Below are positions 7,706 through 14,272 of a stretch of DNA of 14,272 nt, in pieces (position 1 is the first letter of the stretch; every line of letters starts with the position of its first letter). This stretch comes from an uncultured Paracoccaceae bacterium. GTDB lineage: Bacteria > Pseudomonadota > Alphaproteobacteria > Rhodobacterales > Rhodobacteraceae. The notes beneath the pieces were generated by a model. The model worked only from the letters and a program-made list of their open reading frames with translations. It did no database searches and had not been told where the DNA came from. The position numbers were made by a program, and so were the translations under genes. The DNA is taken from positions 1 to 14,272 of the forward strand of contig CALCPC010000099.1 in assembly GCA_937900975.1 (NCBI GenBank), in the 5' to 3' direction.

Positions 7706-7875
7706 CCGAGGGGGATGATGTCCGGGCCGGGCGGCAACAATCCCTTTGGATGACGCTCGTGACGGGGTCCAACGGCGATCCGCTGCGCCGCTTTTTATAC
7801 ACAGTTTTGAGCGGCCAAGGGCTGCTTTGCGGCTCATCGCGCACCAGTTTCGCGGGGCTGCCTTTTAGAGCAATT

Positions 7876-9192
7876 TCAGTGAAGCCGTCCAGCGAGCGAA
7901 TTTGGGCCGGCATCGACGATTTCAACCGGCACAATCTGGCCGATTAGCCCCGGCGGCGCGGCGCAATGGACCGCCTGCAAATAGGGCGAGCGCCCGACCA
8001 ATTGACCCGGCTCTCGCCCGGGCTTTTCTAACAGGACCGGCAAGACACGTCCGATCTGACGCTGTTGAAAGGCCGTTTGCTGCGCGCTGAGAAGGGTTTG
8101 AAGGCGTTGCAGACGCTCTGACTTCACGTCTTCGGGCACCGCTTCCCGCCCGGCGGCCGGTGTGCCGGGCCGGCTTGAGTATTTGAACGAATAGGCTTGC
8201 GCATAGCCCACACGCCGACACAGCGCCAACGTCGCGGCGAAATCCTCTTCTGTTTCGCCCGGAAATCCGACGATAAAATCGCCCGAAAGTGCGATGTCTG
8301 GGCGCACGGCGCGCAACCGCCCCAGGATCTGGTGATAGGCCTCGGCGGTGTGCTTGCGGTTCATCGCAGCCAACACCCGATCAGAGCCTGATTGGACCGG
8401 CAAATGCAGGTACGGCATCAGTTTTTCCACCGTTCCGTGGGCATCTATCAGGTCGTCATCCATGTCGTTTGGGTGGCTGGTGGTAAAACGGATCCGCTGC
8501 AGGCCGTCGATCTTTGCCAAGCGGCGGATCAGGCGCGCAAGCGTCCAATCCCCGGCCCGGTAGGCATTGACGTTCTGGCCGAGCAACGTGATCTCGACCA
8601 CCCCACGCTCCACCAGATCCTCGGCTTCAGCCAGGATGCGCGCCGCCGGGCGCGACACCTCCGCGCCGCGGGTATACGGGACAACGCAAAAGGCACAGAA
8701 CTTGTCGCAGCCTTCCTGCACGGTCAAAAACGCCGCCGGCGCCCGCCGCGCATTCGGGCCGCGCGCGGGCGGAAGGTGGTCGGACTTGTCCTCGACCGGG
8801 AACTCTGTGTCGATCGCCCGGCGCCCCTCGGCCAACGCGGCGGTCATCGCCGGCAGCCTGTGGTAGGCTTGCGGCCCGACAACCAAATCGACCAGGGGCT
8901 GACGACGGATGATTTCCGCCCCCTCCGCCTGCGCCACACAGCCCGCCACCCCGATCTTCAGATCGGGGTTTGCGGCCTTAAGGGGTTTGAGGCGCCCAAG
9001 CTCTGAATAGACTTTTTCGGCCGCTTTTTCGCGGATGTGGCACGTGTTGAGGAGGATGAGGTCCGCCGATGCGGCCTCCTCCGTCACTTCGTACCCTTCC
9101 GCGGCCAGGGCGCCGGTCATCCGTTCGCTGTCATAGACGTTCATCTGACAGCCATAGGTCTTGACGAAAAGCTTCTTCGGCGGCGCGGTCAT
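7876..9192 (-). CDS. miaB: tRNA-2-methylthio-N6-isopentenyladenosine-37 synthase MiaB
   Basis: MiaB is a radical-SAM methylthiotransferase that turns i6A37 into ms2i6A37 in tRNAs reading UNN codons, improving decoding fidelity. It has 438 residues, normal for the family. The N-terminal UPF0004 domain carries the three auxiliary-cluster cysteines C15 (VKTYGCQMN), C51 ([13 protein letters not shown]) and C85 (GVAGCVAQ). The radical-SAM CxxxCxxC is C162, C166 and C169 in [15 protein letters not shown] tRNA-binding domain ends the protein ([13 protein letters not shown] onward). The start at 9192 is chosen because the protein begins [15 protein letters not shown] as in homologues and AGGA lies eight bases upstream; the frame is open 21 codons further, to 9255, without family support. 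It follows the MucR-family gene on the same strand across 86 bp that contain a strong hairpin. Confidence 0.97.
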   Translation of the reverse strand: MTAPPKKLFVKTYGCQMNVYDSERMTGALAAEGYEVTEEAASADLILLNTCHIREKAAEKVYSELGRLKPLKAANPDLKIGVAGCVAQAEGAEIIRRQPLVDLVVGPQAYHRLPAMTAALAEGRRAIDTEFPVEDKSDHLPPARGPNARRAPAAFLTVQEGCDKFCAFCVVPYTRGAEVSRPAARILAEAEDLVERGVVEITLLGQNVNAYRAGDWTLARLIRRLAKIDGLQRIRFTTSHPNDMDDDLIDAHGTVEKLMPYLHLPVQSGSDRVLAAMNRKHTAEAYHQILGRLRAVRPDIALSGDFIVGFPGETEEDFAATLALCRRVGYAQAYSFKYSSRPGTPAAGREAVPEDVKSERLQRLQTLLSAQQTAFQQRQIGRVLPVLLEKPGREPGQLVGRSPYLQAVHCAAPPGLIGQIVPVEIVDAGPNSLAGRLH

Positions 9193-9214
9193 TCGAAAGG
9201 TCCTAGAAACGGGG

Positions 9215-9234
9215 AAGGGGCCCAAGGGCCCCTT
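9215..9234 (-). terminator. Hairpin between the MucR-family gene and miaB
   Basis: AAGGGGCCC (9215-9223) and GGGCCCCTT (9226-9234) form a perfect 9-bp inverted repeat with two central bases. On the minus strand it lies 44 bases past the MucR-gene stop and 22 bases before the miaB start, next to its ribosome site. No clear T-run follows (CCCCGTTTC), so it may be a terminator, or a leader hairpin affecting miaB expression. Confidence 0.5.
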
Positions 9235-9278
9235 GCGAGATGCTAAGCCGTCCAATCGCTGAGATCAACGCGCTTTGA

Positions 9279-9803
9279 CTAGGCCGTCTTCGCCTTCGCC
9301 CGCGACTTGGTCGTCGTTTTGGGTGTCGTGGCGGTCTTGGTTGCGGCGGCCGACTTTGCCGCCGTGGTTGTCGCGGCGGCTGTGCTGGTCGTTGTGCGCG
9401 GTTTCCGGCCGAGGCCGATTTTCTTGGCCAGTTCCTGACGCTTTTGGGCATAGCTTGGCGCGACCATCGGGTAATCCGACTTCAGACCCCATTTCTCGCG
9501 ATACTGTTCTGGCGTCATGTCATAGGCCGTTTTCAGATGCCGCTTCAGCATCTTCAACTCTTTGCCGTCTTCAAGACAAATGATGTAGTCATTTGTGACC
9601 GACTTCTTAATCGGCACGGCTGGGATCAGTTCCTCCGGTTCTTCAACTTTGACTTCTGTCAAGGTTGTCATCGTTCCGTAGACCGATTTCAGCATATCCG
9701 AGACTTGATCCGGCTGAACAGTGTTGTTGCCCACATAGGACGCAACGATATCCGATGCGAGGGCAAGCAGATCACCCTTATCGACAGTTGCTTCTTCGGA
9801 CAT
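9279..9803 (-). CDS. MucR/Ros-family transcriptional regulator with Lys/Ala/Thr-rich tail
   Basis: MucR/Ros proteins are alphaproteobacterial DNA-binding regulators, described as H-NS-like silencers that bind AT-rich promoters. The protein has 174 residues. The N-terminal helical region (about 8-50) fits the oligomerisation domain, and the zinc-finger-like DNA-binding core runs about 70-133. Core signatures are YIICLEDGKELKMLKRHLK, MTPEQYREKWGL, DYPMVAPSYA and LAKKIGLGRK. Of the Ros zinc ligands, Cys76 and His89 are present, the second Cys is Asp79, and the final His positions are Ala93 and Tyr94, so classical zinc binding is doubtful. After residue 135 a 39-residue tail is made almost entirely of T, A, K, S, P and R, resembling histone-H1-like DNA-binding tails. 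The start at 9803 has GGGAG eight bases upstream. The AT-richer region upstream with inverted repeats suggests self- or cross-regulation. Confidence 0.93.
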   Translation of the reverse strand: MSEEATVDKGDLLALASDIVASYVGNNTVQPDQVSDMLKSVYGTMTTLTEVKVEEPEELIPAVPIKKSVTNDYIICLEDGKELKMLKRHLKTAYDMTPEQYREKWGLKSDYPMVAPSYAQKRQELAKKIGLGRKPRTTTSTAAATTTAAKSAAATKTATTPKTTTKSRAKAKTA

Positions 9804-9957
9804 TTTAGGCTCCCGCTTTTATTGAAAAAGATCATGCTCACACTGTCCAGATGCCGAAGCTGTCACGGCACTGTGCAAGGGCACTAATGCTGCTTCACAT
9901 ACAGACGAAAAACCACCTACACAAGTCGGAGATCAAATTACTTTTAAATTTTTCGTG

Positions 9958-9975
9958 GTGTTCCGAACGGAACAC
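9958..9975. repeat. Inverted repeat with 8-bp arms, operator-like
   Basis: GTGTTCCG (9958-9965) and CGGAACAC (9968-9975) are perfect inverted arms around AA. The tight spacing and the place upstream of a regulator gene fit a dimeric repressor site better than a terminator, since no T-run follows. Which protein binds is unknown. Confidence 0.5.
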
Positions 9976-10008
9976 TAGTTGTTAGCTTTCAAAAACTAAC
10001 GTTCGATA

Positions 10009-10026
10009 CCTCACACCGGTGTGAGG
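10009..10026. repeat. Perfect 18-bp palindrome
   Basis: CCTCACACCGGTGTGAGG is its own reverse complement over all 18 bases, with no central gap. It is 47 bp past the stop of the Dcp-like gene and about 205 bp upstream of the MucR-family start. No T-run follows on either strand. It could be a protein-binding site or part of the 3' end of the dcp transcript. Confidence 0.55.
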
Positions 10027-10035
10027 TCGCGCAAC

Positions 10036-10070
10036 CGTCGCGCCCTCACCTTATTCGGGGACACGCGACG
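10036..10070 (-). repeat. Inverted repeat just past the Dcp-like stop
   Basis: CGTCGCG (10036-10042) and CGCGACG (10064-10070) are perfect 7-bp arms 21 bases apart, starting three bases after the stop codon at 10073 on the minus strand. It may stabilise the transcript end or form part of a bipartite terminator with the neighbouring palindrome; there is no T-run. Confidence 0.35.
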
Positions 10071-10072
10071 AT

Positions 10073-12088
10073 TTACGCGGCAAGTCCGCGTTTGCGCAGC
10101 ATTGCGGTGGCGGCTGGCATGGCGCCGCGAAACGCAGTGTAGAGCGCATCCGCCTCGTCCCGGCCACCGGCGGCGTACACGTGCTTTTCAAGCCGGATGG
10201 CAAGATCGCGGTCGAACGGGTCGCCTGTTTCTTCAAAGGCGGCGAAGGCATCGGCGTCCATCACTTCGGACCACATGTAAGAATAGTAGCCGCTTGAATA
10301 TCCGTCGCCGGCAAAGATGTGGGCAAAATGGGGCGTAGCGTGGCGCATCGCGATGGCCTGCGGCATCCCAAGCTCGGCCAGAACCTCCGCTTGGCGCGCC
10401 ATCGGATCGGCGGGGGTGGGGCCGCTGTGCAAAGCCAGATCGACCAGCGCAGAGGCCGTGTACTCAACCGTCGCAAAGCCCTGGTCAAAGGTCTCTGCGG
10501 CCCGCAGCCGCGCCACCAGATCCTGGGGAATGGGCGCGTCTGTCTCGGCGTGGCGGGCATGGGCGCGCAGGAGCTCGGGCACACTCAGCCAATGCTCGTA
10601 AAGCTGGCTGGGAAGCTCAACAAAATCGCGGGCGACCGCCGTGCCCGAGATCCGGGGATAAGGCTGGTCGGAAAGCAGACCGTGCAGCGCATGGCCAAAC
10701 TCGTGAAACAAGGTGCGCGCGTCGTCAAAGGTCAACAGCGCGGGCGCCCCGGCGCTTGGCTTGGCGAAATTGCAGACATTGATCACGATGGGCCGCACCT
10801 CGCCGTCGAAATCGCTTTGCCGCCGAAAGCCAGAGCACCAGGCGCCAGAATTTTTGCCGATCCGGTTGAAAAAATCGCCGATGAAAAGCCCAAGGTGCCG
10901 ACCGTCCCGCCGCACCTCCCAGATCCGCGCATCGGGGTGCGGCTTTGGCGCGTCGATTTCCGCAAACTCCAGCTTGAAAAGCCGGTTTGCGACATCGAAG
11001 GCGGCGGCAATCATGTTGTCGAGTTGCAGATACGGCTTCAGTTCGGCCTCATCGATGGCGTAGTCCCGCTTTTGCAGCCGTGCGGCGTAAAACCGCCAAT
11101 CCCACGGCATCAAGCTGTCGTTGATGCCATCCTCGGCCATCAAAGCGGTAAGCGCTGCAGCTTCCTCTTCGGCACGCGCCTTTGCCGGCGCCCACACCTG
11201 CATCAAAAGCGCGCGCACGGCCTCGGGCGTTTTGGCCATCTCGGGCGCCAGCTTATAGGCCGAGAAATTGGGATAGCCGAGAAGGGCCGCCCGCTCTTTG
11301 CGCAGCGCCAGCGTTTCGGCAACGATGGCCGCGTTGTCGGTCTCCCCGCCCTTGGCGCCACGCGCCGCCCAGGCCTCAAACGCCACTTGTCGCAGGTCCC
11401 GACGCGGCGAGAATTGTAAAAACGGCACAATCAGCGACCGCGACAGGGTGATCACGTGCCCGGTCTCCCCCCGCTCCTCTGCCGCCGCGGCAGCGGCGGA
11501 GACGACGAAATCGGGCAGCCCTTCCAGATCCTCGGGCTGAAGCGCCAGCGTCCAGGACCGCTCATCGGCCTGGAGGTTTTGGACAAACGCCGTCCCAAGC
11601 TCGGCCAAGCGCGCCATGACCGCCCCATAGCGTGCGCGCCCTTCCCCCTCTAACTTCGCGCCGCTGCGGACAAAGTCGCGATGATAAAGGTCAAGCACCC
11701 GCCGCTCGGCCGGCGCCAAGTCTTCGCGCTGAGCGAAAAGCGCGTCGATCCGCTGAAACAGCGCCCGGTTCATCGTGATCTCGGTCCTGAAGGCCGCAAA
11801 TTTCGGCGCATAGTCACGCTGAACCGCCCGCAACGCTTCGGTGCTGTCGGTGCCGACCCGGTAAAACAACGCCGCCCCAATCCGCCCCAGCAGTTTGTCC
11901 GACCGCTCCAAAGCGGCGATTGTGTTCTCAAAATCCGGCGCCGCGGGGTTGTCGGCGATGGCTGCCACGGCCGCCCGCGCGGCTTCCATCGCGGCATCGA
12001 GCGCCTCGGGAAAATCAGTGTCTTGGATGCGATCAAATGGCGGCAACTCAAACGGCGTGGTCCACGGGGCAAGCAGCGGGTTGGTCAT
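10073..12088 (-). CDS. dcp: M3 family zinc metallopeptidase, peptidyl-dipeptidase Dcp-like
   Basis: M3 peptidases degrade short intracellular peptides; Dcp releases C-terminal dipeptides. The protein has 671 residues, against about 680 for E. coli Dcp and OpdA. The zinc site HEFGHALHGL is at about 462-471, with His462, catalytic Glu463 and His466, and the third ligand Glu491 in RDFVELPSQ. Blocks shared with Dcp include WDWRFYAARLQKRDY, LKPYLQLDNM, LGLFIGDFFNR, VCNFAKPSAGAPALLTFDD and the C-terminal FAHIFAGDGYSSGYYSYMWS. There is no signal peptide, so it is probably cytoplasmic. The start at 12088 (MTNPLLAPW) is preferred because GGAG lies six bases upstream; an in-frame ATG four codons earlier (12100) has no comparable site. 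OpdA-type activity cannot be excluded, but the block pattern is nearer Dcp. It is divergent from the flavoprotein gene. Confidence 0.93.
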   Translation of the reverse strand: MTNPLLAPWTTPFELPPFDRIQDTDFPEALDAAMEAARAAVAAIADNPAAPDFENTIAALERSDKLLGRIGAALFYRVGTDSTEALRAVQRDYAPKFAAFRTEITMNRALFQRIDALFAQREDLAPAERRVLDLYHRDFVRSGAKLEGEGRARYGAVMARLAELGTAFVQNLQADERSWTLALQPEDLEGLPDFVVSAAAAAAEERGETGHVITLSRSLIVPFLQFSPRRDLRQVAFEAWAARGAKGGETDNAAIVAETLALRKERAALLGYPNFSAYKLAPEMAKTPEAVRALLMQVWAPAKARAEEEAAALTALMAEDGINDSLMPWDWRFYAARLQKRDYAIDEAELKPYLQLDNMIAAAFDVANRLFKLEFAEIDAPKPHPDARIWEVRRDGRHLGLFIGDFFNRIGKNSGAWCSGFRRQSDFDGEVRPIVINVCNFAKPSAGAPALLTFDDARTLFHEFGHALHGLLSDQPYPRISGTAVARDFVELPSQLYEHWLSVPELLRAHARHAETDAPIPQDLVARLRAAETFDQGFATVEYTASALVDLALHSGPTPADPMARQAEVLAELGMPQAIAMRHATPHFAHIFAGDGYSSGYYSYMWSEVMDADAFAAFEETGDPFDRDLAIRLEKHVYAAGGRDEADALYTAFRGAMPAATAMLRKRGLAA

Positions 12089-12094
12089 TTCGAT

Positions 12095-12098
12095 CTCC
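12095..12098 (-). promoter_or_regulatory. Ribosome binding site deciding the Dcp-like start
   Basis: GGAG on the minus strand is six bases before the ATG at 12088 and overlaps the region just inside the alternative ATG at 12100, favouring the downstream start. Confidence 0.6.
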
Positions 12099-12100
12099 AT

Positions 12101-12242
12101 CGACGCTCTGTCCCTGAATAGGTGCCTCTTGCGACAGTTGAGTTCAAGCGGAAGGTCGGAAAACGCAAATCATGCGTCGGCATGACATCTCGCGCCGGTC
12201 CTTTGTGTTGCTACGGTTTCGCGATCAGGCAGGAGGGCGCAC
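12101..12242. promoter_or_regulatory. Divergent promoter region between dcp and the flavoprotein gene
   Basis: This 142-bp gap must contain promoters for both divergent genes, but no strong -35/-10 pair stands out. A small inverted repeat (ACGCA 12163-12167, AATCA, TGCGT 12173-12177) could be an operator. AGGAGG at 12231-12236 is the ribosome site of the flavoprotein gene. Confidence 0.4.
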
Positions 12243-14272
12243 ATGAAAACCCACGCAAAAGCGGCCGTCATCGGCGGCGGGGCGGTTGGCGCGGCCATCG
12301 CCTATCATCTGGCGCGCGCCGGCTGGTCGGATGTCGTCCTGCTGGAACGCGACGAGCTGACCTCTGGCTCGACCTGGCATGCGGCCGGTTTGCTGCCGCT
12401 TTTTAACATGAGCTATGCGGTCAGCCACATCCACGATCACTCTGTAAAGCTTTACAAGTCCTTGGAGGAAGAGACCGGGCTCAACGCCGGATTCTCGGTT
12501 GTGGGCAACCTGCGTATGGCCCAAACCGACGCGAGGATGGATGAGTATCGGCTCTATGCCAGCACGGCCGAAACCGTCGGCATCCCGCATGAATGGCTAA
12601 CGCCGGCCGAGATCAAAGCGCGCTGGCCGCTGGTCCGGACCGAGGACCTGAAGGGCGCGATCTTTCACCCCACGGACGGATACATCAACCCCGCCGACGT
12701 GACCCAAGCGATGGCCAAGGGCGCGCGCCAGCGGGGTGTGGACATCCACCGGCGGTGCCAGGTCGACGGGTATCGCTGGACCGGGGATGAATGGGTGGTG
12801 ACAGGCCGCCACATGGTCGAGAAGGGCGGGAACCTGGTTGCCTCGGACGCGGTTTTTGAGATCCGGGCCGAGCATGTGGTCACCGCCACCGGCAACCACG
12901 CGCAGCGCACCGCCGCCCTTCTCGGCATCAAGATCCCGGCCATCCCGGTCGAGCATCAGTATATCGTGACCGAGCCCGATCCAGCGCTTCAGGCCTGGCG
13001 GGCAGAGAACCCCGAGCATCCTGTGCTGCGCGATGCCGACGCGAAATGGTATGTCCGCGAGGAGCGCGGCGGCTGGATCCTCGGCCCCTATGAAAGGGGG
13101 GCGCCCGCGCGCTTTAACTACGGGGTGCCGGACAGTTTCCGCGCCGATCTCTTCCCCCTCGATCTTGAGCGGATCGAAGCGGAATATATGGCGTTCATCC
13201 ACCGCATCCCCTCGTCCGAAACGGCAGGGCTGAAGGACGATTACAACGGCCCGATTTGCTATACGCCCGACGGCAATCCCCTGGTCGGCCCAGCGCCGGG
13301 CCTGCGCAACATGTGGCTGGCCGAAGGGTTTTCCTTTGGCATCACCGCGGCGGGCGGGACCGGGCACTACCTGGCGCAGATGATGGTCGAAGGTGAGGCC
13401 GAGATCGATATGGCCAGCCTCGACCCACGTCGGTTCGGCCAGGACTGGATGACAACCGAATATGCCGCACGCAAAAATGAGGAATGCTACGCGCATGTCT
13501 TTGTCCTGCACCATCCCGACGAGGAGCGGGAGGCATGCCGGCCGTTGCGCACCGCGCCCTGCTACGATCGGATGAAGGCGGCCGGGGCGCAGTTCGGGCA
13601 AGTCAATGGCTGGGAGCGCCCGATCTATTTCGGCCCAGAAGAGGCCGCGCCCGATTTCGACCATGAAAGCCGCAGCTTTCGCCGCGGCGCGTGGTGGCCG
13701 CATGCGGGCGAAGAAGCCAAAGCGATCCGTGAGGGCGTCGGACTGATCGATGCGACCGCCTTTGCCAAACACAGGATCAGCGGGCCGGGTGCGACGGAAT
13801 TTCTCGATTGGTTCACGTCAAACCGACTGCCCCGGGTTGGGCGGCTGAACCTGACTTACGCGCTGACCGCGGCCGGGACGACACGCACGGAATACACCAT
13901 CATGCGAACCGGCACGGACGATTACTATCTGGTGTCGGCCGGCGCTTGGCATGGCTATGACGAGGATTTTCTCTATCAAGCGATCGCCGACAAGGAAGCG
14001 GCGTTCGGGCGGATCAATGAGGAGGACGTGACGACCAAATGGGGTGTTTTCGCACTCGCCGGTCCGAAGTCGCGCGCGCTTTTGAGCGCTTTGATCCGCG
14101 ATGGGCACCCTGACGACGCGCTTGGGAATGCGCGGTTTCCCTGGCTTTCGGTGCGCGAGATTGAGCTTGGGATGTGTCCTGTGCGGGCGGCGCGGGTGGC
14201 CTATACGGGCGAGCTGGGGTGGGAGTCGCATCATCCAATGGAAATGCAGAACTACCTGCTGGACCAACTGCT
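12243..14272 (+). CDS. FAD-dependent oxidoreductase fused to a GcvT domain (dimethylglycine/sarcosine dehydrogenase-like), 3' truncated
   Basis: This enzyme class oxidatively demethylates methylated glycines or related amines at FAD and passes the one-carbon unit to tetrahydrofolate in the GcvT part. About 676 codons are visible; the family is usually 800-830, so the C-terminus of the GcvT domain is cut by the window edge. The dinucleotide motif VIGGGAVGAAIAYHLA is at 9-24. SGSTWHAAGLL contains His46, the residue that covalently holds FAD in dimethylglycine and sarcosine dehydrogenases. The DAO-type domain runs to about 370 and ends with MWLAEGFSFGITAAGG. A linker domain follows, and the GcvT fold starts near 439 (YDRMKAAGAQFGQVNGWERP) and includes VGLIDATAFAKHRISGPGA. 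The start at 12243 has AGGAGG six bases upstream. Rhodobacterales carry many paralogues, so the substrate (dimethylglycine, sarcosine or another) is not settled here. Confidence 0.93.
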   Translation, partial: MKTHAKAAVIGGGAVGAAIAYHLARAGWSDVVLLERDELTSGSTWHAAGLLPLFNMSYAVSHIHDHSVKLYKSLEEETGLNAGFSVVGNLRMAQTDARMDEYRLYASTAETVGIPHEWLTPAEIKARWPLVRTEDLKGAIFHPTDGYINPADVTQAMAKGARQRGVDIHRRCQVDGYRWTGDEWVVTGRHMVEKGGNLVASDAVFEIRAEHVVTATGNHAQRTAALLGIKIPAIPVEHQYIVTEPDPALQAWRAENPEHPVLRDADAKWYVREERGGWILGPYERGAPARFNYGVPDSFRADLFPLDLERIEAEYMAFIHRIPSSETAGLKDDYNGPICYTPDGNPLVGPAPGLRNMWLAEGFSFGITAAGGTGHYLAQMMVEGEAEIDMASLDPRRFGQDWMTTEYAARKNEECYAHVFVLHHPDEEREACRPLRTAPCYDRMKAAGAQFGQVNGWERPIYFGPEEAAPDFDHESRSFRRGAWWPHAGEEAKAIREGVGLIDATAFAKHRISGPGATEFLDWFTSNRLPRVGRLNLTYALTAAGTTRTEYTIMRTGTDDYYLVSAGAWHGYDEDFLYQAIADKEAAFGRINEEDVTTKWGVFALAGPKSRALLSALIRDGHPDDALGNARFPWLSVREIELGMCPVRAARVAYTGELGWESHHPMEMQNYLLDQL

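Larger units (their letters stand above)
6850..7875. other. Gene-poor 1-kb gap between the gamma-glutamyl hydrolase and miaB genes
   Basis: No reading frame in this stretch has a credible ribosome binding site together with a recognisable protein family. Several long frames are open on both strands, as expected in GC-rich DNA. It holds the hairpin after the upstream stop, two small overlapping inverted repeats at 6978-6993 and 6992-7005, a T-rich patch near 7031-7045, the strong hairpin at 7176-7201, and a coding-like trace on the minus strand at about 7281-7705. No tRNA is visible. It separates the convergent upstream gene (+) and miaB (-). Confidence 0.6.
9804..10072. promoter_or_regulatory. 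Upstream region of the MucR-family gene, with serial inverted repeats
   Basis: This 269-bp gap is visibly more AT-rich than its neighbours, especially at 9930-9956 (runs of A and T), the type of DNA MucR proteins bind. It must hold the regulator's promoter and the 3' end of the Dcp-like gene transcript. A weak -35/-10 candidate on the minus strand (TTGTGT, 17 bases, TATGTG) lies about 90-120 bases before the start. Four inverted repeats follow one another at 9958-9975, 9981-10000, 10009-10026 and 10036-10070. No small gene was seen. Confidence 0.5.

Noticed and set aside
7446..7934. 162-codon minus-strand frame as an intact gene
   Set aside because: Its only ATG start lies inside miaB, it has no ribosome site, and the coding-like signal leaves this frame before its stop; kept only as a possible remnant.
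7267..7947. 226-codon plus-strand frame in the gene-poor gap
   Set aside because: GTG start without a ribosome site, overlaps the 3' end of miaB, and the peptide is low in recognisable structure.
9193..9255. Twenty-one-codon N-terminal extension of MiaB
   Set aside because: It runs through the intergenic hairpin and the ribosome site; homologues start close to [12 protein letters not shown].
10319..11419. 366-codon plus-strand frame opposite dcp
   Set aside because: Shadow of the M3 peptidase catalytic region; a typical antisense frame in GC-rich DNA.
12597..13772. 391-codon minus-strand frame opposite the flavoprotein
   Set aside because: Antisense to conserved FAD-domain sequence; no recognisable protein.

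Overview
The window is high-GC DNA that looks like the chromosome of an alphaproteobacterium, most likely Rhodobacterales (Roseobacter/Rhodobacter relatives). The grounds are a Ros/MucR-family regulator, a GcvT-fused dimethylglycine/sarcosine-dehydrogenase-like flavoprotein, and the sequence character of GatB, PepN and MiaB. No taxonomic search was possible. No tRNA, rRNA, CRISPR array, insertion sequence or phage gene was found; most of the window is ordinary housekeeping DNA.

Layout. 1-1075 (-): 5' part of gatB, running off the left edge. 1076-1307: intergenic, holding a perfect 71-bp cloverleaf-shaped inverted-repeat element at 1171-1241. 1308-4645 (-): a two-gene unit in which pepN (aminopeptidase N) overlaps a YgfF-like short-chain dehydrogenase by ATGA. 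4762-5994 (+), divergent from pepN: a two-TM membrane protein with a periplasmic CxxCH haem-c motif, a HAMP domain and a long coiled coil but no recognised output domain. 6079-6849 (+): a class I glutamine-amidotransferase-type gamma-glutamyl-GABA hydrolase. 6850-7875: about 1 kb with no convincing gene, only hairpins and a frame-switching coding-like trace on the minus strand. 7876-9192 (-): miaB. 9279-9803 (-): a MucR/Ros-family regulator with an incomplete zinc-ligand set and a Lys/Ala/Thr-rich tail. 9804-10072: AT-richer intergenic DNA with four inverted repeats in a row. 10073-12088 (-): an M3 peptidyl-dipeptidase (Dcp-like). 12243-14272 (+), divergent from dcp: the FAD/GcvT dehydrogenase, cut by the right edge.

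How the genes relate. Two metallopeptidases (PepN and Dcp-like) serve intracellular peptide turnover. The gamma-glutamyl hydrolase and the demethylating flavoprotein suggest catabolism of polyamines and methylated amines. gatB and miaB serve translation. The haem-c/HAMP protein and the MucR protein are the regulatory elements. The most unusual item is the cloverleaf at 1171-1241: a closing stem around three back-to-back hairpins of identical geometry, with every base outside the three triloops paired and no mismatches.
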